DNA from: Azolla pinnata
Taxonomy: Eukaryota > Streptophyta > Polypodiopsida > Salviniales > Salviniaceae
Direction: 5' to 3'
Assembly (NCBI GenBank): GCA_037176905.1
Contig: JBBBWG010020223.1
Span: forward strand, 19,545-77,275
DNA: 57,731 nt
Below, piece by piece: positions 34,102 through 47,000 of this stretch; within the stretch, counting starts at the first letter, position 1, and each line of letters starts with the position of its first letter. The position numbers were made by a program, and so were the translations under genes. The notes below the pieces were generated by a model. The model worked only from the letters and a program-made list of their open reading frames with translations. It did not search any database and was not told the DNA's origin.

Positions 34102-35395
34102 TCCGCTCTTATGTAAAGAGAATTTGGAATGGATATACTGCCAGAGGCTCCTAGGCACACAATGTGCCATAAGGAATCTTTTTAACATCTCATCATTTTA
34201 AAGTGAGCTGTAGACCACAAAGATTATATTATATGCTGTTTCTTCCTCAGCTAAGTTATCATGCTATATGACATTGCAATTATGACTAAGCATTACATGG
34301 GAAAGTGTTCTGTTGCATCATTGCAAACTGGTGATTGCTAGTATTTAGAAGCTTGTTGCTAGAAATGTTTTGCAGTGTGAGTTGTAATCCTCATATTCGT
34401 GACTTATCCAAACGTGTACCTATTTTAATGATATACCTCAAGCGTTATACTGATCCATCCCTATTTGATATGAAACTGAAGTTCTGCTAAAACACTTGAT
34501 TTCGTATTAACTCAATTGTGTGCTGCATATCTAATCTCAGCTTAAATCAAACCCCCTTACTGGCCATGTTGCTCTTTTCAGAATTGATGTAGGCTTCAAC
34601 ATAAAATTACAAATGCCCATCAGGTGTTCTGGGTTTAGAACAGTTCAGACAGTGGCAGCTTATCCTTGAATGGGCCGACGAATTATTCTCACCAAGAAGC
34701 TAAGTGAGAGACCTCAGCTAGTTTGACAAGGCTACCCTAAGTATGTTACAAGGCAGCCACTAGTTTTTCCTACTGAGCATGTGGTAAACAGTCAGCTGAA
34801 TTTGGTAAACAGTTTGGAACAATCCTTCTATCATTACACAGAAGATGGCCATTCCAGGATTGTCTCAGAGTTTCCTTGAGAATTTGCTGTTCCATAGCAC
34901 CACAAAAACATGTAGATTTGACGAGAAGCATCACGACTCTTATACAAACTATTGTAATATTCTTATAATGACACTTGGGAACCATAGGAAGAACTCAAGT
35001 GATGATGTCCACATTGATAACCGGAGAAGGTTAATGTTTGGGGAAGATGTAAAGAGAAAATGGGTTTCTTACTGCAGTAATGTTGGCTGTTGTATGTATA
35101 CTAACATAGCATGTGGGTTATGGTAGTATGTAGTTATTCATTCAAATTCAAGCTCTAAAAACCAGGAGGCAATTGTGCATATCCTTTTTGTACAACTGCC
35201 TTTTCATGTTCCACCACCATATTGTTTTAGTCTTCTTCCTCATACTGTTCATGTTCCACCACCATTCTCCTATCTTTTTTAGTCTTCCCTTAGATTTCAT
35301 TCCTCCCTCCATTTAATTAAATCTTAATCTTGTGCTGCTCGTGCTTCGAAAGATGCTGCACAAAGCAAGTGGGTAATCCAATACAACTCTGGCCA

Positions 35396-35610
35396 TTTCT
35401 TTTGGAATGCAAGAACTCGAGCCAGTCTTTCTTCCAATACAACTATGGCATTTTCTTTTAGAATGCAAGAACTCGAGCCGGTCTTTCTTCCAATACAACT
35501 ATGGCATTTTCTTTTAGACTGCGACAACACTGGCCTTTTCTCTTAGAATGCGAGAACTCTGGCCAGTCTTTCTTCCAATACAATTCTGGCATTTTCTTTT
35601 AGAATGTGAC
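35396..35610. repeat. 56-bp minisatellite
   Basis: The unit CTTTCTTCCAATACAACT... with GCATTTTCTTTTAGAATGC recurs at about 35428, 35484 and 35569, the copies diverging rightward. Confidence 0.8.
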
Positions 35611-35944
35611 AACTCTGGCCAATTGGAAGGCAGCACGACAAATGTTTGTCCGTTGGCATCATTTGGAATTGTAATACCTAAACCTCCACCACCACCATCA
35701 TCGTCATCATCATCATCATCATTGTGCAATTGGCTCCTCGTCCCAAAAGTTGTTGGACCATACGTATTGAATGTCGAATGTTTAACCAAAGAGGGAAGGG
35801 CGTAGAAGAAAATCGTGAAGAAGAGAAGCGATGATCGCTCACTCGCCCACTCGCCCATCGTTCTTTTCCACGCTCGCTCACCTTCTATGGTCTTCAATGG
35901 CCAATAATTAGCAAAGACCGACTGCTCATTGATCGTTGCCCAAA

Positions 35945-36420
35945 AACTAAGCTTCGATGCTTAATCAAATGCAAGTCGGGGTTTACGAAGTTCTAATTGT
36001 ATACACAAAATCCTTAACCCGGCTTCGATGGTTAATTCAGAGCAAGCTGGGGTCTCTGATCGTACGCACAAAAAACCCTTAACTGAGCTTCGCTGGATAA
36101 ATTAAATGCAAGTTGGGCATCTCCAATCGTATACACAGAAATCCTTAACCGAGCCTCGATGGTTAATCGGATGCGAGTTGGGGTCTCTAATCATGTACAC
36201 AAATATCCTTAACTAAGCTTCGAGGGTTAATTAGACGCAATTATGAAGCTCTAAATGTATACACAGAAATCCTTAACTGAGCCTCGATCGTTAACTAGAT
36301 GCAAGTCGGGGTCTCTAATCGTGTACACAAAAATCCTTAACCGAGCTTCGAGGGTTAATCAGACGCAATTATGAAGCTCTAAATGTATACACAAAATCCT
36401 TAATTATACACAAAATCCTT
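35945..36420. repeat. ~62-bp minisatellite, about eight copies
   Basis: Copies of ATCCTTAACCGAGCTTCGA..GGTTAAT..GATGCAAGT..GGGTCTCTAAT..GTATACACA recur about every 60-65 bases. Two variants alternate, one with GTCGGGGTCTCTAATCGT and one with ATTATGAAGCTCTAAATGT. Confidence 0.85.
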
Positions 36421-36454
36421 ACTCTTGAAAGAAGACCAGGAAAACCCGTCGTCC

Positions 36455-36588
36455 GACGTGGCAGGAGCGATGACAGAGCATCTGACGTGGCAAGGTTCTG
36501 GCCAGACCATCTGACGTGGCAAGGTTAGACCGTCTGACGTGGCGGGGTTGGTCTATCCAGACGTCTGACGTGGCAGCGCTGACGTGGC
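36455..36588 (+). promoter_or_regulatory. Cluster of six (T)GACGTGGC bZIP boxes
   Basis: TGACGTGGC occurs at 36483, 36512, 36535, 36566 and 36580, and CGACGTGGC at 36454, all in the same orientation and spaced 14-31 bases. This is a C-box/G-box hybrid recognised by plant bZIP factors; TGACGTGG is also the core of unfolded-protein-response elements bound by bZIP28/60-type factors, and ACGTGGC is an ABRE. It ends 531 bases before the FRA8-like ATG. Confidence 0.65.
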
Positions 36589-37118
36589 CGGAGCATTGCT
36601 TCTTCTGTCTCCTTCTTCCCTCCTTCTCCCTTCCTGAGCTTCGTGGCCGATTTCTTCCAATCCGTTTCTTCCAGTCTCGCCATGGTTTTGCCCTGATTCT
36701 CTTCATTTCCCTCAGGTTCATCTCCATCTTTCGATTTCTTGGACGAGCCGGACAGCGAGCAGACGAAGCTTTCTGTTTTCTTCCCCTCAACCTGCCGAGC
36801 AGACGACGGCTTTTGAGCATTTCTTGGTCGTTCTCTTCATGAGCTCCTTGATCCGAAGCTACTAACTAAGCAGCTCCCACCTTCGTTTGGCCATGTCGTT
36901 TCGCCTTCTTTCGTTACCCGAAACTCCTCGTACCGACAGGCCAAAGAGACTTCTTGATAGTAGAATCGCTTAGTATGTTTGATCTTTCTGATAGTAGAAG
37001 GAATCGCTTGGTATGCCGTGGTGAATGAAGGAGTGTTTTCTAGCTGTGCTAAAACGCAACAGCAACGGAGAGAAATCAGAGAACGATAGGCGATGGTCTC
37101 AAGGATCTAGTGGCGGCT

Positions 37119-39544
37119 ATGGGGTTGATGGAGACAAGAACTCATTCCTGCAGATCATGCCGGCTTGGTGCGTATACTGACAGCAAGCAGCCTCATCGAT
37201 TGAGAGGATCGAGGATCAGTACTCCAGGCAATCGCCAGAATTTGCAGAGATTGAGATTTGCCTGGCGGAGAATCAATGGAAAGCTGCGTGCTTTCTCTCT
37301 TCTGTTCCTGTTGTTGATGCTTATGGTGGTGCTCAAATTATGGCCTGCTCGGCTGCTCTTCTTGTCAACAGATCACAAGACGAATATCCAGATGCAATCT
37401 CCTGTATCATCATCACCATCGCTGGGAGATACAGTCTCATCATCATCATCATCGTCGGCATCAGCATCAGCATCATCCATATTTTCTTCTTCTTATCAAG
37501 TTTCCCTCAAAGTGTGGCCTGTGAACTTCAGAAGCTTCGCGCTTTCGTACGAACAAAGGATCAACACGACATCGAGTTCGAAACCAAAGGTAACGGTGAT
37601 GAAGGAAACTCACAGGTCCTCAGGCTATTCTCATGGTATGCAAGATTCCAACCATAGCGCTTCTCTGTGTATTTTCCTTCCCCCTGACATATGAAATGGT
37701 TCTCAACTGAAGGTTTGCTTCTTTCTTCCTTCCGAACAGATGTAATCACCGGTACGCCTAGCGTTAACCCCTTAGGCTTATCTTATCCTCGCCTCAAGAT
37801 CTATGTCTACGATCTTCCTCCTGTTTTCAACAAGCTCTGGTTGACGCAGAACGATAGGCGATGCTCCAGCCATCTCTTTGCTGCGGAAGTGGCTATCCAC
37901 GAGCGCCTGCTAGAGAGCCCGGTGAGAACAATGGAATCATCGGAGGCTGATTTCTTCTTCGTGCCCGTCTATCTATTGTGCAACTTCAACACCACCTCTG
38001 GTTTTCCATCGCTCAGCCATGCCCGAAATCTCTTGGCTTCTGCTGTGAAGCACATCTCGCTCAGCATGCCATACTGGAACCGGAGTAATGGAGAAGACCA
38101 TATCTTCGTGGCTGCTCACGACTATGGACCATGCTTGCACACCATGGTAAGACGACACAGCTCCTCGCGAATCTGATGTTATGGCAGGTGATCTGGTGAC
38201 GGTGATGGTCTTATGTCTGTATGGCATGCCATGATTATCTGATACTGCTGATGACCTGTGATGGGAGTAAGCTTCTTCTTCTCTGCTCTCCATATGTATG
38301 TGCTGAAGCGGTTTAGGGTTTACACAACTCGAATGCAGGAAGATATGGCTGTGGCTGCTGGAATCCCAAGCTTTCTTCGCCGCTCTGTGATTTTGCAGAC
38401 ATTCGGAAGAACGAATGGCCATGCTTGCCAAGCAATCAACCATATCCATATTCCCCCCTTTGTACAACCTCCCGCCATAGCCAGCCACTTCAACTGGCGT
38501 CCTGAGATTCAACGCAGAGATATCTGGGCCTACTTCAGAGGCAAAGTGGAGATAAACCCCAAGAACATCAGTAATAGAATCTACAGCAGGTACTAAATTC
38601 AGGAAACTACTAAGTTGTTATCTGCGTCCATCAAATGCTCATTTTTTGTTCTGCATCACGGTCAAGATCTAAAATTGGCCTTGCTTTTGTTTAATTTCAA
38701 TCGCAAGATTCAAATCTTCTTATAAATCCTAAACCCAGGACCTGTTACGGCCACAGTCTTGTTTCAGATCCTCACTGTTTCTGTATGTTTATCTTTTTGA
38801 AATTTCACCGTTACTGAACATGGGCCAGTTGGAATGGAAAAATGACTCGATCTAGCCCCATTGTTTCTCTCAAATTCATTGCTGTAGATTTGGAATTTCA
38901 CTTTTAGTCTCGACTAGAGATGACAGAATACTGATCTGCACGGGAAAAAAAAAAGTTCCTGTCCTTTCCCGTACCTAAACCTTGCAGTGTTTTCTCTTCT
39001 ATTTCTGAACTACTTCAATGTTTTCTACGCACGGTATTTTGGCACTTTCAGGGGTATCAGATCAAAGATCTGGCACAAGTACGGAAGGGATAGGAAGTTC
39101 TACATCAAGAGAGCGAGGGCAGCGGATTATCACTCGGAGCTCCGAAGGTCTGTGTTTTGTCTGTGCCCCTTGGGATGGGCGCCATGGAGCCCGCGGATCG
39201 TGGAAGCAGTCATATCAGGATGCGTCCCTGTCATCATCGCAGATGAGATCGCTCTTCCCTTCCCTCACGCCATCGCCTGGTCTCAGATCTCAGTAACTGT
39301 TGCAGAGCGAGATGTGGCGAAGATGAAGAGGATCTTGGAGATGGTGGCACGCACCAATCTTACTACTCTCCAGCACAACCTGTGGAACGAGACGTACAGG
39401 AGAGCGCTCTTGTACACCCATCCCCTCACTCGGGGCGATGCCACATGGCACATCCTGGAGCTCTTATCCAGGAAATCAACTCTCCTGACAAGCCATTCTC
39501 CATCATCACCCTGGAGCCGACAAGACATGGAGAATGCACCATGA
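37119..39544 (+). CDS. FRA8/IRX7-like GT47 xylan glycosyltransferase
   Basis: Four exons: 37119-37635, 37740-38146, 38339-38589 and 39052-39544 (phases 1, 0, 2), about 555 residues. It is a type II membrane protein: a basic N-terminus, a membrane segment near residues 57-76 (LLFLLLMLMVVLKLW), a serine-rich stem, then the exostosin domain. Family blocks in order: RLKIYVYDLPPVFNKLW, CSSHLFAAEVAIHERLL, EADFFFVPVYLLCNFNTT, HDYGPCLHTMEDMAVAAGIP, SVILQTFG, RRDIWAYFRGKVEINPKNIS and SVFCLCPLGWAPWSPRIVEA with GCVPVIIADEIALPFP (nucleotide-sugar binding). This matches the Arabidopsis FRA8 (IRX7)/F8H clade, Golgi enzymes needed for the reducing-end tetrasaccharide of glucuronoxylan in secondary walls. 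The ATG at 37119 is the first in frame. A TATA box was not found. Confidence 0.92.
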
Positions 39545-39587
39545 AGAGGAGGAGGATGCAAAATCCAGGTATCATCAGATCGATGGA

Positions 39588-40440
39588 ACTGTCTGTAGAT
39601 CCCCAAATTGTTCTAGTTGATCTGATGCAGTGCATACATGCATGCATGAATGAATATGTTGTACATACATACACATTACACACTGATACAATCATATACC
39701 ATTTATAGGAGTGATGAATAACTGAATATGTACATTTGCTAAGAAAATTTGCCCTCAGTTCCATTCCAAAGAGCATATACCCAAAATTTGTTCTGGGTTG
39801 GCTAAGTTGATATGATAGAGTACATGCATGTATGTATGAATGAATATGTACATACATACTTATACACCCACACACACACACCTTACATACAATCATATAG
39901 CATTTATAGGAGTGAATAACTAAATACAGTCACATACATTTATACATGTACATTTGCTGAGAAAATTTGCCCTCATTCTGATGATGGAACTATATAGATC
40001 CCCAAAGAGCACATAGCCAAATTTTGTTCTAGGTTGGCTAAGTTGATTTGATAAGAGTACATTCATGCATGTATGAATGAATATGTACATACATACATGT
40101 GCACCCCATACATAGACGTTACATACTGATACAATCATAAACCATTTATAGGAGTGAGTAATTGAAATACATTTATATATGTACATTTGCTGATAACATT
40201 TGCCCTCATTCTGATGATGGAAGTGTCTTGTAGATCCCCAAAGGGCACATACCCAAAATTTGTTCTGGGTTGGCTAGTTGATCTGATAGAGTACATTCAT
40301 GCATGTAGGAATGAATATGCACATACATACATATACACCCATACATACACATACAATCATATACCATTTATAGGAGTGAATTACTGAATATGTACACATA
40401 CATTTATATGTCCATTTGCTAAGAAATTTTGCTTCATAGA
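39588..40440. repeat. ~215-bp tandem repeat downstream of FRA8-like gene
   Basis: Four copies starting near 39588, 39740, 39957 and 40188. Each has TTTGCTGAGAAAATTTGCCC, ATCCCCAAAGAGCACATA, TTTGTTCTGGGTTGGCTA and GTACATTCATGCATGTATG followed by an ACATACAT run. The first copy lacks the opening block. Confidence 0.85.
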
Positions 40441-40458
40441 ATTTTCTATAGCTCCTAA

Positions 40459-40785
40459 TCAAAGGGGCAAATGTATATTATGCTCATGATCTGCCAAGCA
40501 AACTAGCAGCATGTTGAAACTAACTGTCGTTTTGTTACTTCTTGGAAGGCATGATGGGGATTTTCCACTCTCTACTTGTGGACAAAATATTGTGCAAATG
40601 ATATATGCATCGGGAACCTTTGGCTTCATTGAGCAAACTTTTGAGAAGCAGATGTTGCAGCGGTTCACAAACTTTTGCCTTGCACAATGATATTTGTTAA
40701 ATACATCAGCATTTGCAACCATGACAAAGCCCGAGGGCTCATCGCACAATAAACTTTTCACATACCACAACGATATTGCGAGCAA
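40459..40785 (-). pseudogene. Cysteine-rich fragment, possibly DUF26/Gnk2-like
   Basis: A 108-codon frame without an ATG contains VFNKYHCARQKFVNRCNICF, a C-X8-C-X2-C spacing typical of the DUF26 (Gnk2-homologous) domain, preceded by VKSLLCDEPSGFVMVAN, roughly where DUF26 domains have an L-L-x-x-x...G-F segment. A stop interrupts it just upstream (TGA in GCTTGTTGACTT), and the expected downstream C-x-x-R-Y-E is not clean. If related, it is a decayed fragment; chance is a real alternative. Confidence 0.22.
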
Positions 40786-42009
40786 TTGAGCTTGCGGGTT
40801 GGGTGTAAGTCAACAAGCTTGTTCCTTCTCTTTCAATCGATCTCGAGCAATATTCAGATCCAAAGTTCTGCTCCTCTTCATGTCCACGAGACCAACCATA
40901 GAATGCCTCATCCACTTTTTGTGTGGATGGTTATTCAAGCTCAGCTAAGCTTTCAGATCATGCTCTTTGGCTCAATGTTTGAATGTACATTGGGAGAGTG
41001 GAACTTTCACTGGATCAAACTTTTGTTTAGTGCCTCGATCGATGGCCATGTGCATGTAGGATGAGCAATTGTGGGTTATTGAACTCCCAAAATTGCCCAA
41101 AACATAACAAACAATTGGTCTCCTACAACACCAATTTTCGGATGCTAGCTATACGCTGGGAGAGCTCCTCGATTCAGATCCTTTCACTTCAAGCATTGCC
41201 TTGGGGCGAATTCTCTCCCTCGAGACGATCATTTGCATGGTCACAAACATTGGTTTCTGGTAAAAGAGAGTCACATGGTCGCATTGTTTGATTTGAAAAC
41301 TTCGCGATTGTTGATTAGAAGATTAAAGCACCGTCGAGCCGTCTCTTGTATAATCAACACTGTTCGACACGAGTGGATATGAATCGCACAAAGATTTATC
41401 CTATTCGATTCACCTCCTATTCCAGCTCGCCTGTACTATACGACTACTACTATTTGAAAACATCGGTGGCCGACTCTGTACACACCTTTGTGTGTTTCGC
41501 TCAATAAGCTCATAGAAAAACAAGTAACTTTCTACGCGTGAGCACACGTGATCCACACCTTGCAACGATTTCTTCGGTGCACTCATCGCATCAGGGTTCG
41601 GAAGCATTCAAATTTGAGTTCTTCAAAATCTGCGTGAGAAACGAGAGCGCTCCGAATTCGCCTATACGTTGCGCTTTCGAGGATTATTATTACAAGCCAA
41701 TTGCAAAAAAGAAAAAAACGCCGGTTCTGCGAAATCGAGCTCGATGTTGCACTCGGGCGTTTTTAGGGTTTTTAGACTTGAAACCGTGCTCGTAGCAATC
41801 GATGAAAATTTTCACCGACGAATTCTGAGACGGTTTCGTGAAGGATCAAGACTTGAACTCAGAACTAAACATAACATTTCTTTTCATTCACGCAGACGAG
41901 GAGCTTCTTCTACGTTCTAGAACCTTCTTCCCGTTCTCGAGCAACTCCCGTCGTCTGCATTTCCCCCCTCTTCCCGTCCCCGAACGAAAACTTGCTTCCT
42001 GCAGCCGCC

Positions 42010-44986
42010 ATGGCCGTCATCTCCGATTACGACGACGAAGAAGAAGAGCGCCTGCAATCAGCTGAGAAGCCTGCTTCCAACGATGTTCGCAACCTCCCCA
42101 ATGACGGGCCCTCCGGACCTTACGACGACCTTCTCGACCGCCTTCTCCAACAGCACAACCACCAGCACCTTCCCTTCCTCCGAACCGTCGCAGAGTTCCT
42201 GACCCGGCGCTCCGCTGCTATCGACGATGATTCCCTTGCACAGCGTGCCGCCGAGATCTTCTCCTCTGCTGCTGCTTCTGCGAAAGAGAAGAGGAAGGCG
42301 TCTCGGTCTGCGGAGCAGGCCAAAGACGAAGGTGTGAATATTTCGTCTGCGTCTGGTAAGAATCCAGCCTCTAAAAGCGAAGATGTCGAGAAGAAATCGG
42401 CTCAAGAATCCACTGCTTCGTCCCAAGAGAAAGAGAAACTGTCAGCAGAAGGGAGTTCCAAGGAAGAATCAAAAGATGGAGCAGACAGTAAGGCCGAGTC
42501 TAAAGGTTCCAGTAAGTAATTTTTGTTCAAAATCGTCTTTTTCTAACAGTTTCGATTCAGAAATGCGTTCGATCCCTTCACGAAAGCTGGTCTCTTGACA
42601 TCTCGCCACATTCTGATTTCTTTAAAGGAAGATTTGCTAGACGCTCTAGTAGTATATGAGTCCCTCGACTGTAACGAAAACCAGTGGATGTATGATCATG
42701 CTTAACATACTCGTTTTTAGTTCAATGCGTCTCATAATTGAAGAATAAAGCTTATTACAAGTTATCAACTATTACCACAACTTCAGATGTCAATTGTACT
42801 TCCGAACTGACTTGTCTTAAAGATTTTTAATCATCTGCTTGTATATTATTTTTCTCTTCATATTGTGCTAAGAATAGAAATCTCAATAAATGTGAAAATT
42901 TTCCAGTCATTTCTGTTCAAAATATGCTTGTACTATCATCGCCATGCTCACGTCTCATTAAGAACTTTCTGCCTGAAAAAATGTGCAGAACCAAATGCTG
43001 GAAACGGAGCAGATCTTGAAAAATACTCCTGGACACAAACTCTTTCAGAAGTAACTATCCAGATTTATCTGCCTCCTGGAACAAAATCGCGTGACATTTC
43101 TTGTGACATAAAAAAGAATTCATTGTCAGCTGGTTTGAAAGGAAAGCCACCACTGCTAAAGGTATGTCAGCTTAAATTGCAAGCAGACAAACTGATGTTG
43201 ATTCGGAGTGCTATTTTCACAGTAACAATTGTATTCATATGGAATATTTCTGTTTGCTTCCTGAACTGGTTGTCTTTAAAGATTTCTGTTCGAAATCTCT
43301 GAAGTCATTTCCTTGTGTTATATCACATGCTTAGACAGATTGAACCATTGATAAGCTGTGCTGAAAAAAAGATATCCAAGAAGTGATCATTGTTCTATCA
43401 TCAAAATATTCCATCAGAAAGAAGCAACCCTGAATCAAGGCGGTTTGAAAAAATTTATTAGAAGGATGTCAGGTGGCTGTGGGAAAAAACTGATGCCTTT
43501 CTCAATACTGTCTCTGTTTTGCCCTTGTGTATATATGACCAGTGATACTTTTCGAGCATACTTGCCTTAGTTTTTCCGCTCACTATAACAACCAGAGCTC
43601 GATTTCTGTGATTCACCTCTCGCATTATCTGGAGGTAATGTTTGATAAGCGAAAGTAAAGTGAAGTAGTATTGCTGCCTGTTTTCATTTTCTGTTCAGCA
43701 TTACTCATCAACTCAGAGATAGTATATTTAACATACTCATTTGCCAGATATCTATATGCACATTATATGAAAGGAATGGTACACTGCATTGATTCTTTTT
43801 CTGTAAGAAGAACTTATGACATCCAAGAATCACTCCAAAAAGACGCTAGAATCTTTTCATACATGGTTTGTGTCTTCTACTTGCTTAAATTTACTCAGCC
43901 TTGTAGTGTATCTGTTCTTCACGATCGTTTATGCTGTCACAATCCTTTTCCAGCATCTTGAAATCTTCCGTTGTTTGGCATTGGAAACTCAAAAATGAAT
44001 TCGCTTATCCCAATTTTGTTTGTGCAGGGTGAACTATATGCATCTGTTCGGACAGATGATTGTTTCTGGAGCTTGGGTACGTGAAGCAATTATTTTTTGT
44101 CTATGCTAAATAACAGTTAGTTTGAAATCATACCGCCTTAACTTGTGGAAGTTTATTTTTGGCCATGCTAAGGTAGTTTGCTATTTCATATAAACTGTTG
44201 TTACGTTGGTGATTAGTGCAGAGAAATTGTACATGGATATGTTAGTATGGGCATGCTTGGTTTGTGAAACTGCAGAAGTGCAACTTGGTTGTTGAATATT
44301 ATTTCTCTATTCAACTATATTCCTTTGCATTGTCTTATTAGTTTCCCATACACAAGAAAACAATTTCATGAATCTCCTAAACCCAAATCCCTAAACTATA
44401 TTTGGTGTCCTGAGAGATTTAAACTCAAATGCAGAGGATGGCAAGATTTTGTCAATCTTGCTCACCAAGACAAACCAAATGGAGTGGTGGACATGTGTTG
44501 CAAAAGGAGAGCCAGTTATTGACACCCAGAAAGTAGAGCCAGAGAACAGTAAACTATCTGACCTTGATGCTGAGACACGTCAAACTGTCGAGAAAATGAT
44601 GGTAATTGACATGATAGTGTTAAACCTTTATTTCCTACCTTAAATAGAAAACAATTATCATTGGATGTACCCTTGATGTGCTTGTGATTTCGCCTGATCG
44701 ATCTTCTTTTTTCAGTTTGATCAGCGGCAGAAGGCCATGGGACTTCCTACCAGTGAGGAACAGAAGAAGCAAGATATCCTCAAACAGTTCATGGCTCAGG
44801 TATAACATCTGTCACTGTTCTATTCTTAATAAATGGGGCTTATTAGATGGGCAATCCTTTGTCATGCTTTTGATCATCTGCCCTTTCAATATGTAATCAT
44901 CGAGCTTATTAGAGAGCTAACAATTTGTCTATACTGTCTTGATGCAGCACCCGGAAATGGATTTTTCAAAGGCGAAAATGTGTTAG
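42010..44986 (+). CDS. NudC-domain protein, BOBBER-like
   Basis: Six exons: 42010-42511, 42989-43161, 44028-44076, 44435-44601, 44716-44799 and 44948-44986 (phases 1, 0, 1, 0, 0), 337 residues. Exon 1 encodes the N-terminal NudC helices ([19 protein letters not shown] and [13 protein letters not shown]) and a long lysine/serine/glutamate-rich linker. Exons 2-4 hold the p23-like CS domain: [40 protein letters not shown] and [12 protein letters not shown]. The tail has [20 protein letters not shown] and [12 protein letters not shown], the usual NudC ending. In Arabidopsis, BOBBER1 is a non-canonical small heat-shock protein needed for development and thermotolerance. The very small exons 3 and 6 fit by phase and conserved sequence. 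Confidence 0.93.
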
Positions 44987-46619
44987 GTGGCTGTCATTCG
45001 ATAAGAGGTCATTATGGCTACGCCATATAGTCTGCACAACATTTTCAATGACAATTTGAGGGGCAAGTTTTCATGGCATGTTTCTGGGAGGCATAGCCGC
45101 AGACTGCATCACGTCTATGGTGTTGTGCTGAAACAAAGAAAGTTACGTGTTTGGGTTAGCTATTGGAATTTTGTGCTAGTCTTTTCACAATTGTCATGGG
45201 AAGCATATAAATTTTGACCAAGGCATCTCTAAATGACTCTTGAATAGAAATTTCATGGATTTCTTCTAGTGCTTATTGTGATGACTATCAACTGTTTAAT
45301 GTTGTGTTGGAACAAAGACACCGAAGTCCTGAGCATTGTTTTCCTGTTCTTTAGAGAGGACCTTGTATGCAGGTACATTTACAGTTTCTGGTGTCTGATG
45401 GCCGCGTTTTATAATCACGGCCTAAGTCATATATGATGTCATATGGTTAATCATAATAGATTGGTGATGCATGTAGCCTTCCTCTCAACATTTTTAGCTC
45501 GGGGGTTTGCGTTTGTGTATATGTGGTGATTAATTGCTAAGAGCATACATTGTTAAGAAAAAGAATATGTGGAATGATAGGTTTGTCGCCAAACATGCAA
45601 TCGTTTGGGTCATGTAGGATCTGTCTGGCACACTGATTTTGTTTGAGAACTACTGCTTGTGGACGAATTGATTAGTTTGGGTGTGGTATCATTGTCTATT
45701 CAATGACTCATTTAGACTATCTCATCTGTTTTTTGAGACGGTCAAGGGCTAATGATAACCAACCGCTAGTTATTTCTCATTTATTAAGCGGCGATGGACA
45801 AAGATTGAACATGTATATCCATGCAATGTCCAATTCTTGAAACTGTCGACTATTTGCCTGTTCAAGAATAAAAACATCATTGGTCAGGGTTCACTTGTCT
45901 TCGAAAAATGTGTCGAGCCTCTTTGATGATCATTGTGTAGCTCAAATCAAAATGCACCATTACAGGCATGCCGATATGGATAGGACCGCATTGTGCGGAT
46001 GAATGAAGCGTATTTGCAGATCGTAATCATACAGTTGAAATTGCTTGGGCAAAGCGGATTCAGAGTGTCACACAAAAGAGATAACATAAAATGTAAAATG
46101 TAAAGAGTCATTGGGAGAGGGAAGTTTGTTTCAGCTAGTCGTGCATGAAGCATTAATGACGTGAAGAGAGGGGTCATGCGAGGCGTATTTAAGCGGGGTC
46201 AAAGGGCGAATATTTCGACTTTGAACACGATATTGTTACCTGCCGAGCCGAGTCCCCCAATCATCGAGGCGCCGATGATGAAACACTTTCAGAATCGCTG
46301 ATCGTAACGATTCTACAGCGATGGTGAATGTCATTAGCGAAAGCGGGGTGGAAGCGGTGAAATGTATTAAACACGGTACGGAAAAGCTACTGCCGAAGGA
46401 CGGGAATCACTGGATGAAAGGCACGGGAGCCGGGTCCGGAATCGGAGGCCGACAATGTTTTCGCCGCCCGAATCGCTCGCTCCGCGGCCTGCGATCAGAT
46501 CGCGATCCAGGGCACGCTCCCGTAAAAGGCTAGAACCTGCTCTGCGGAGAGAAATTGGAGTCAGCAGCCGCAGGCGCAGGTTGCTGTCGATCAGATCGGA
46601 TGCATCAGATCCGATCCGC

Positions 46620-47000
46620 ATACATTCGTATACATTCATATACATTCATATACATTCATTCATATACATTCATTCATATACATAGATTCATATACATTCA
46701 TTCATATACGGTCATATACATTCATATACATTCATTCATATACATTCATTCATATACATTCATNNNNNNNNNNNNNNNNNNNNNNNNNNNNNNNNNNNNN
46801 NNNNNNNNNNNNNNNNNNNNNNNNNNNNNNNNNNNNNNNNNNNNNNNNNNNNNNNNNNNNNNNCATTCATATACATTCATTCATATACATTCATTCATAT
46901 ACATTCATATACATACATTCATATACATACATTCATGTACATTCACATACATTCATGTACATTCACATACATTCATGTACATTCATTCATATACATTCAT
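46620..47000. repeat. CATTCATATA microsatellite interrupted by 100 N
   Basis: Units of ATACATTCAT and ATACATTC alternate on both sides of the gap at 46764-46863. The gap lies wholly within the repeat, as expected where assembly failed on near-identical units. Confidence 0.9.

Larger units (their letters stand above)
34102..37118. other. Intergenic, minisatellite-rich, ending in the promoter of the FRA8-like gene
   Basis: Non-coding AT-rich sequence to 35300, a 56-bp minisatellite at 35400-35610, a roughly 62-bp minisatellite at 35945-36420, then the bZIP-box cluster at 36455-36588 and about 500 bases of probable promoter/leader. No supported gene. Confidence 0.7.
39545..42009. other. Intergenic, minisatellite then unassigned sequence
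   Basis: 39588-40440 is a four-copy repeat rich in CATGCATG and ATACATAC. 40459-40785 (minus) is a possible diverged cysteine-rich fragment. 41300-42009 is the upstream region of the BOBBER-like gene, with a TTTTTAGGGTTTTTAG telo-box-like sequence at about 41761. Confidence 0.65.
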
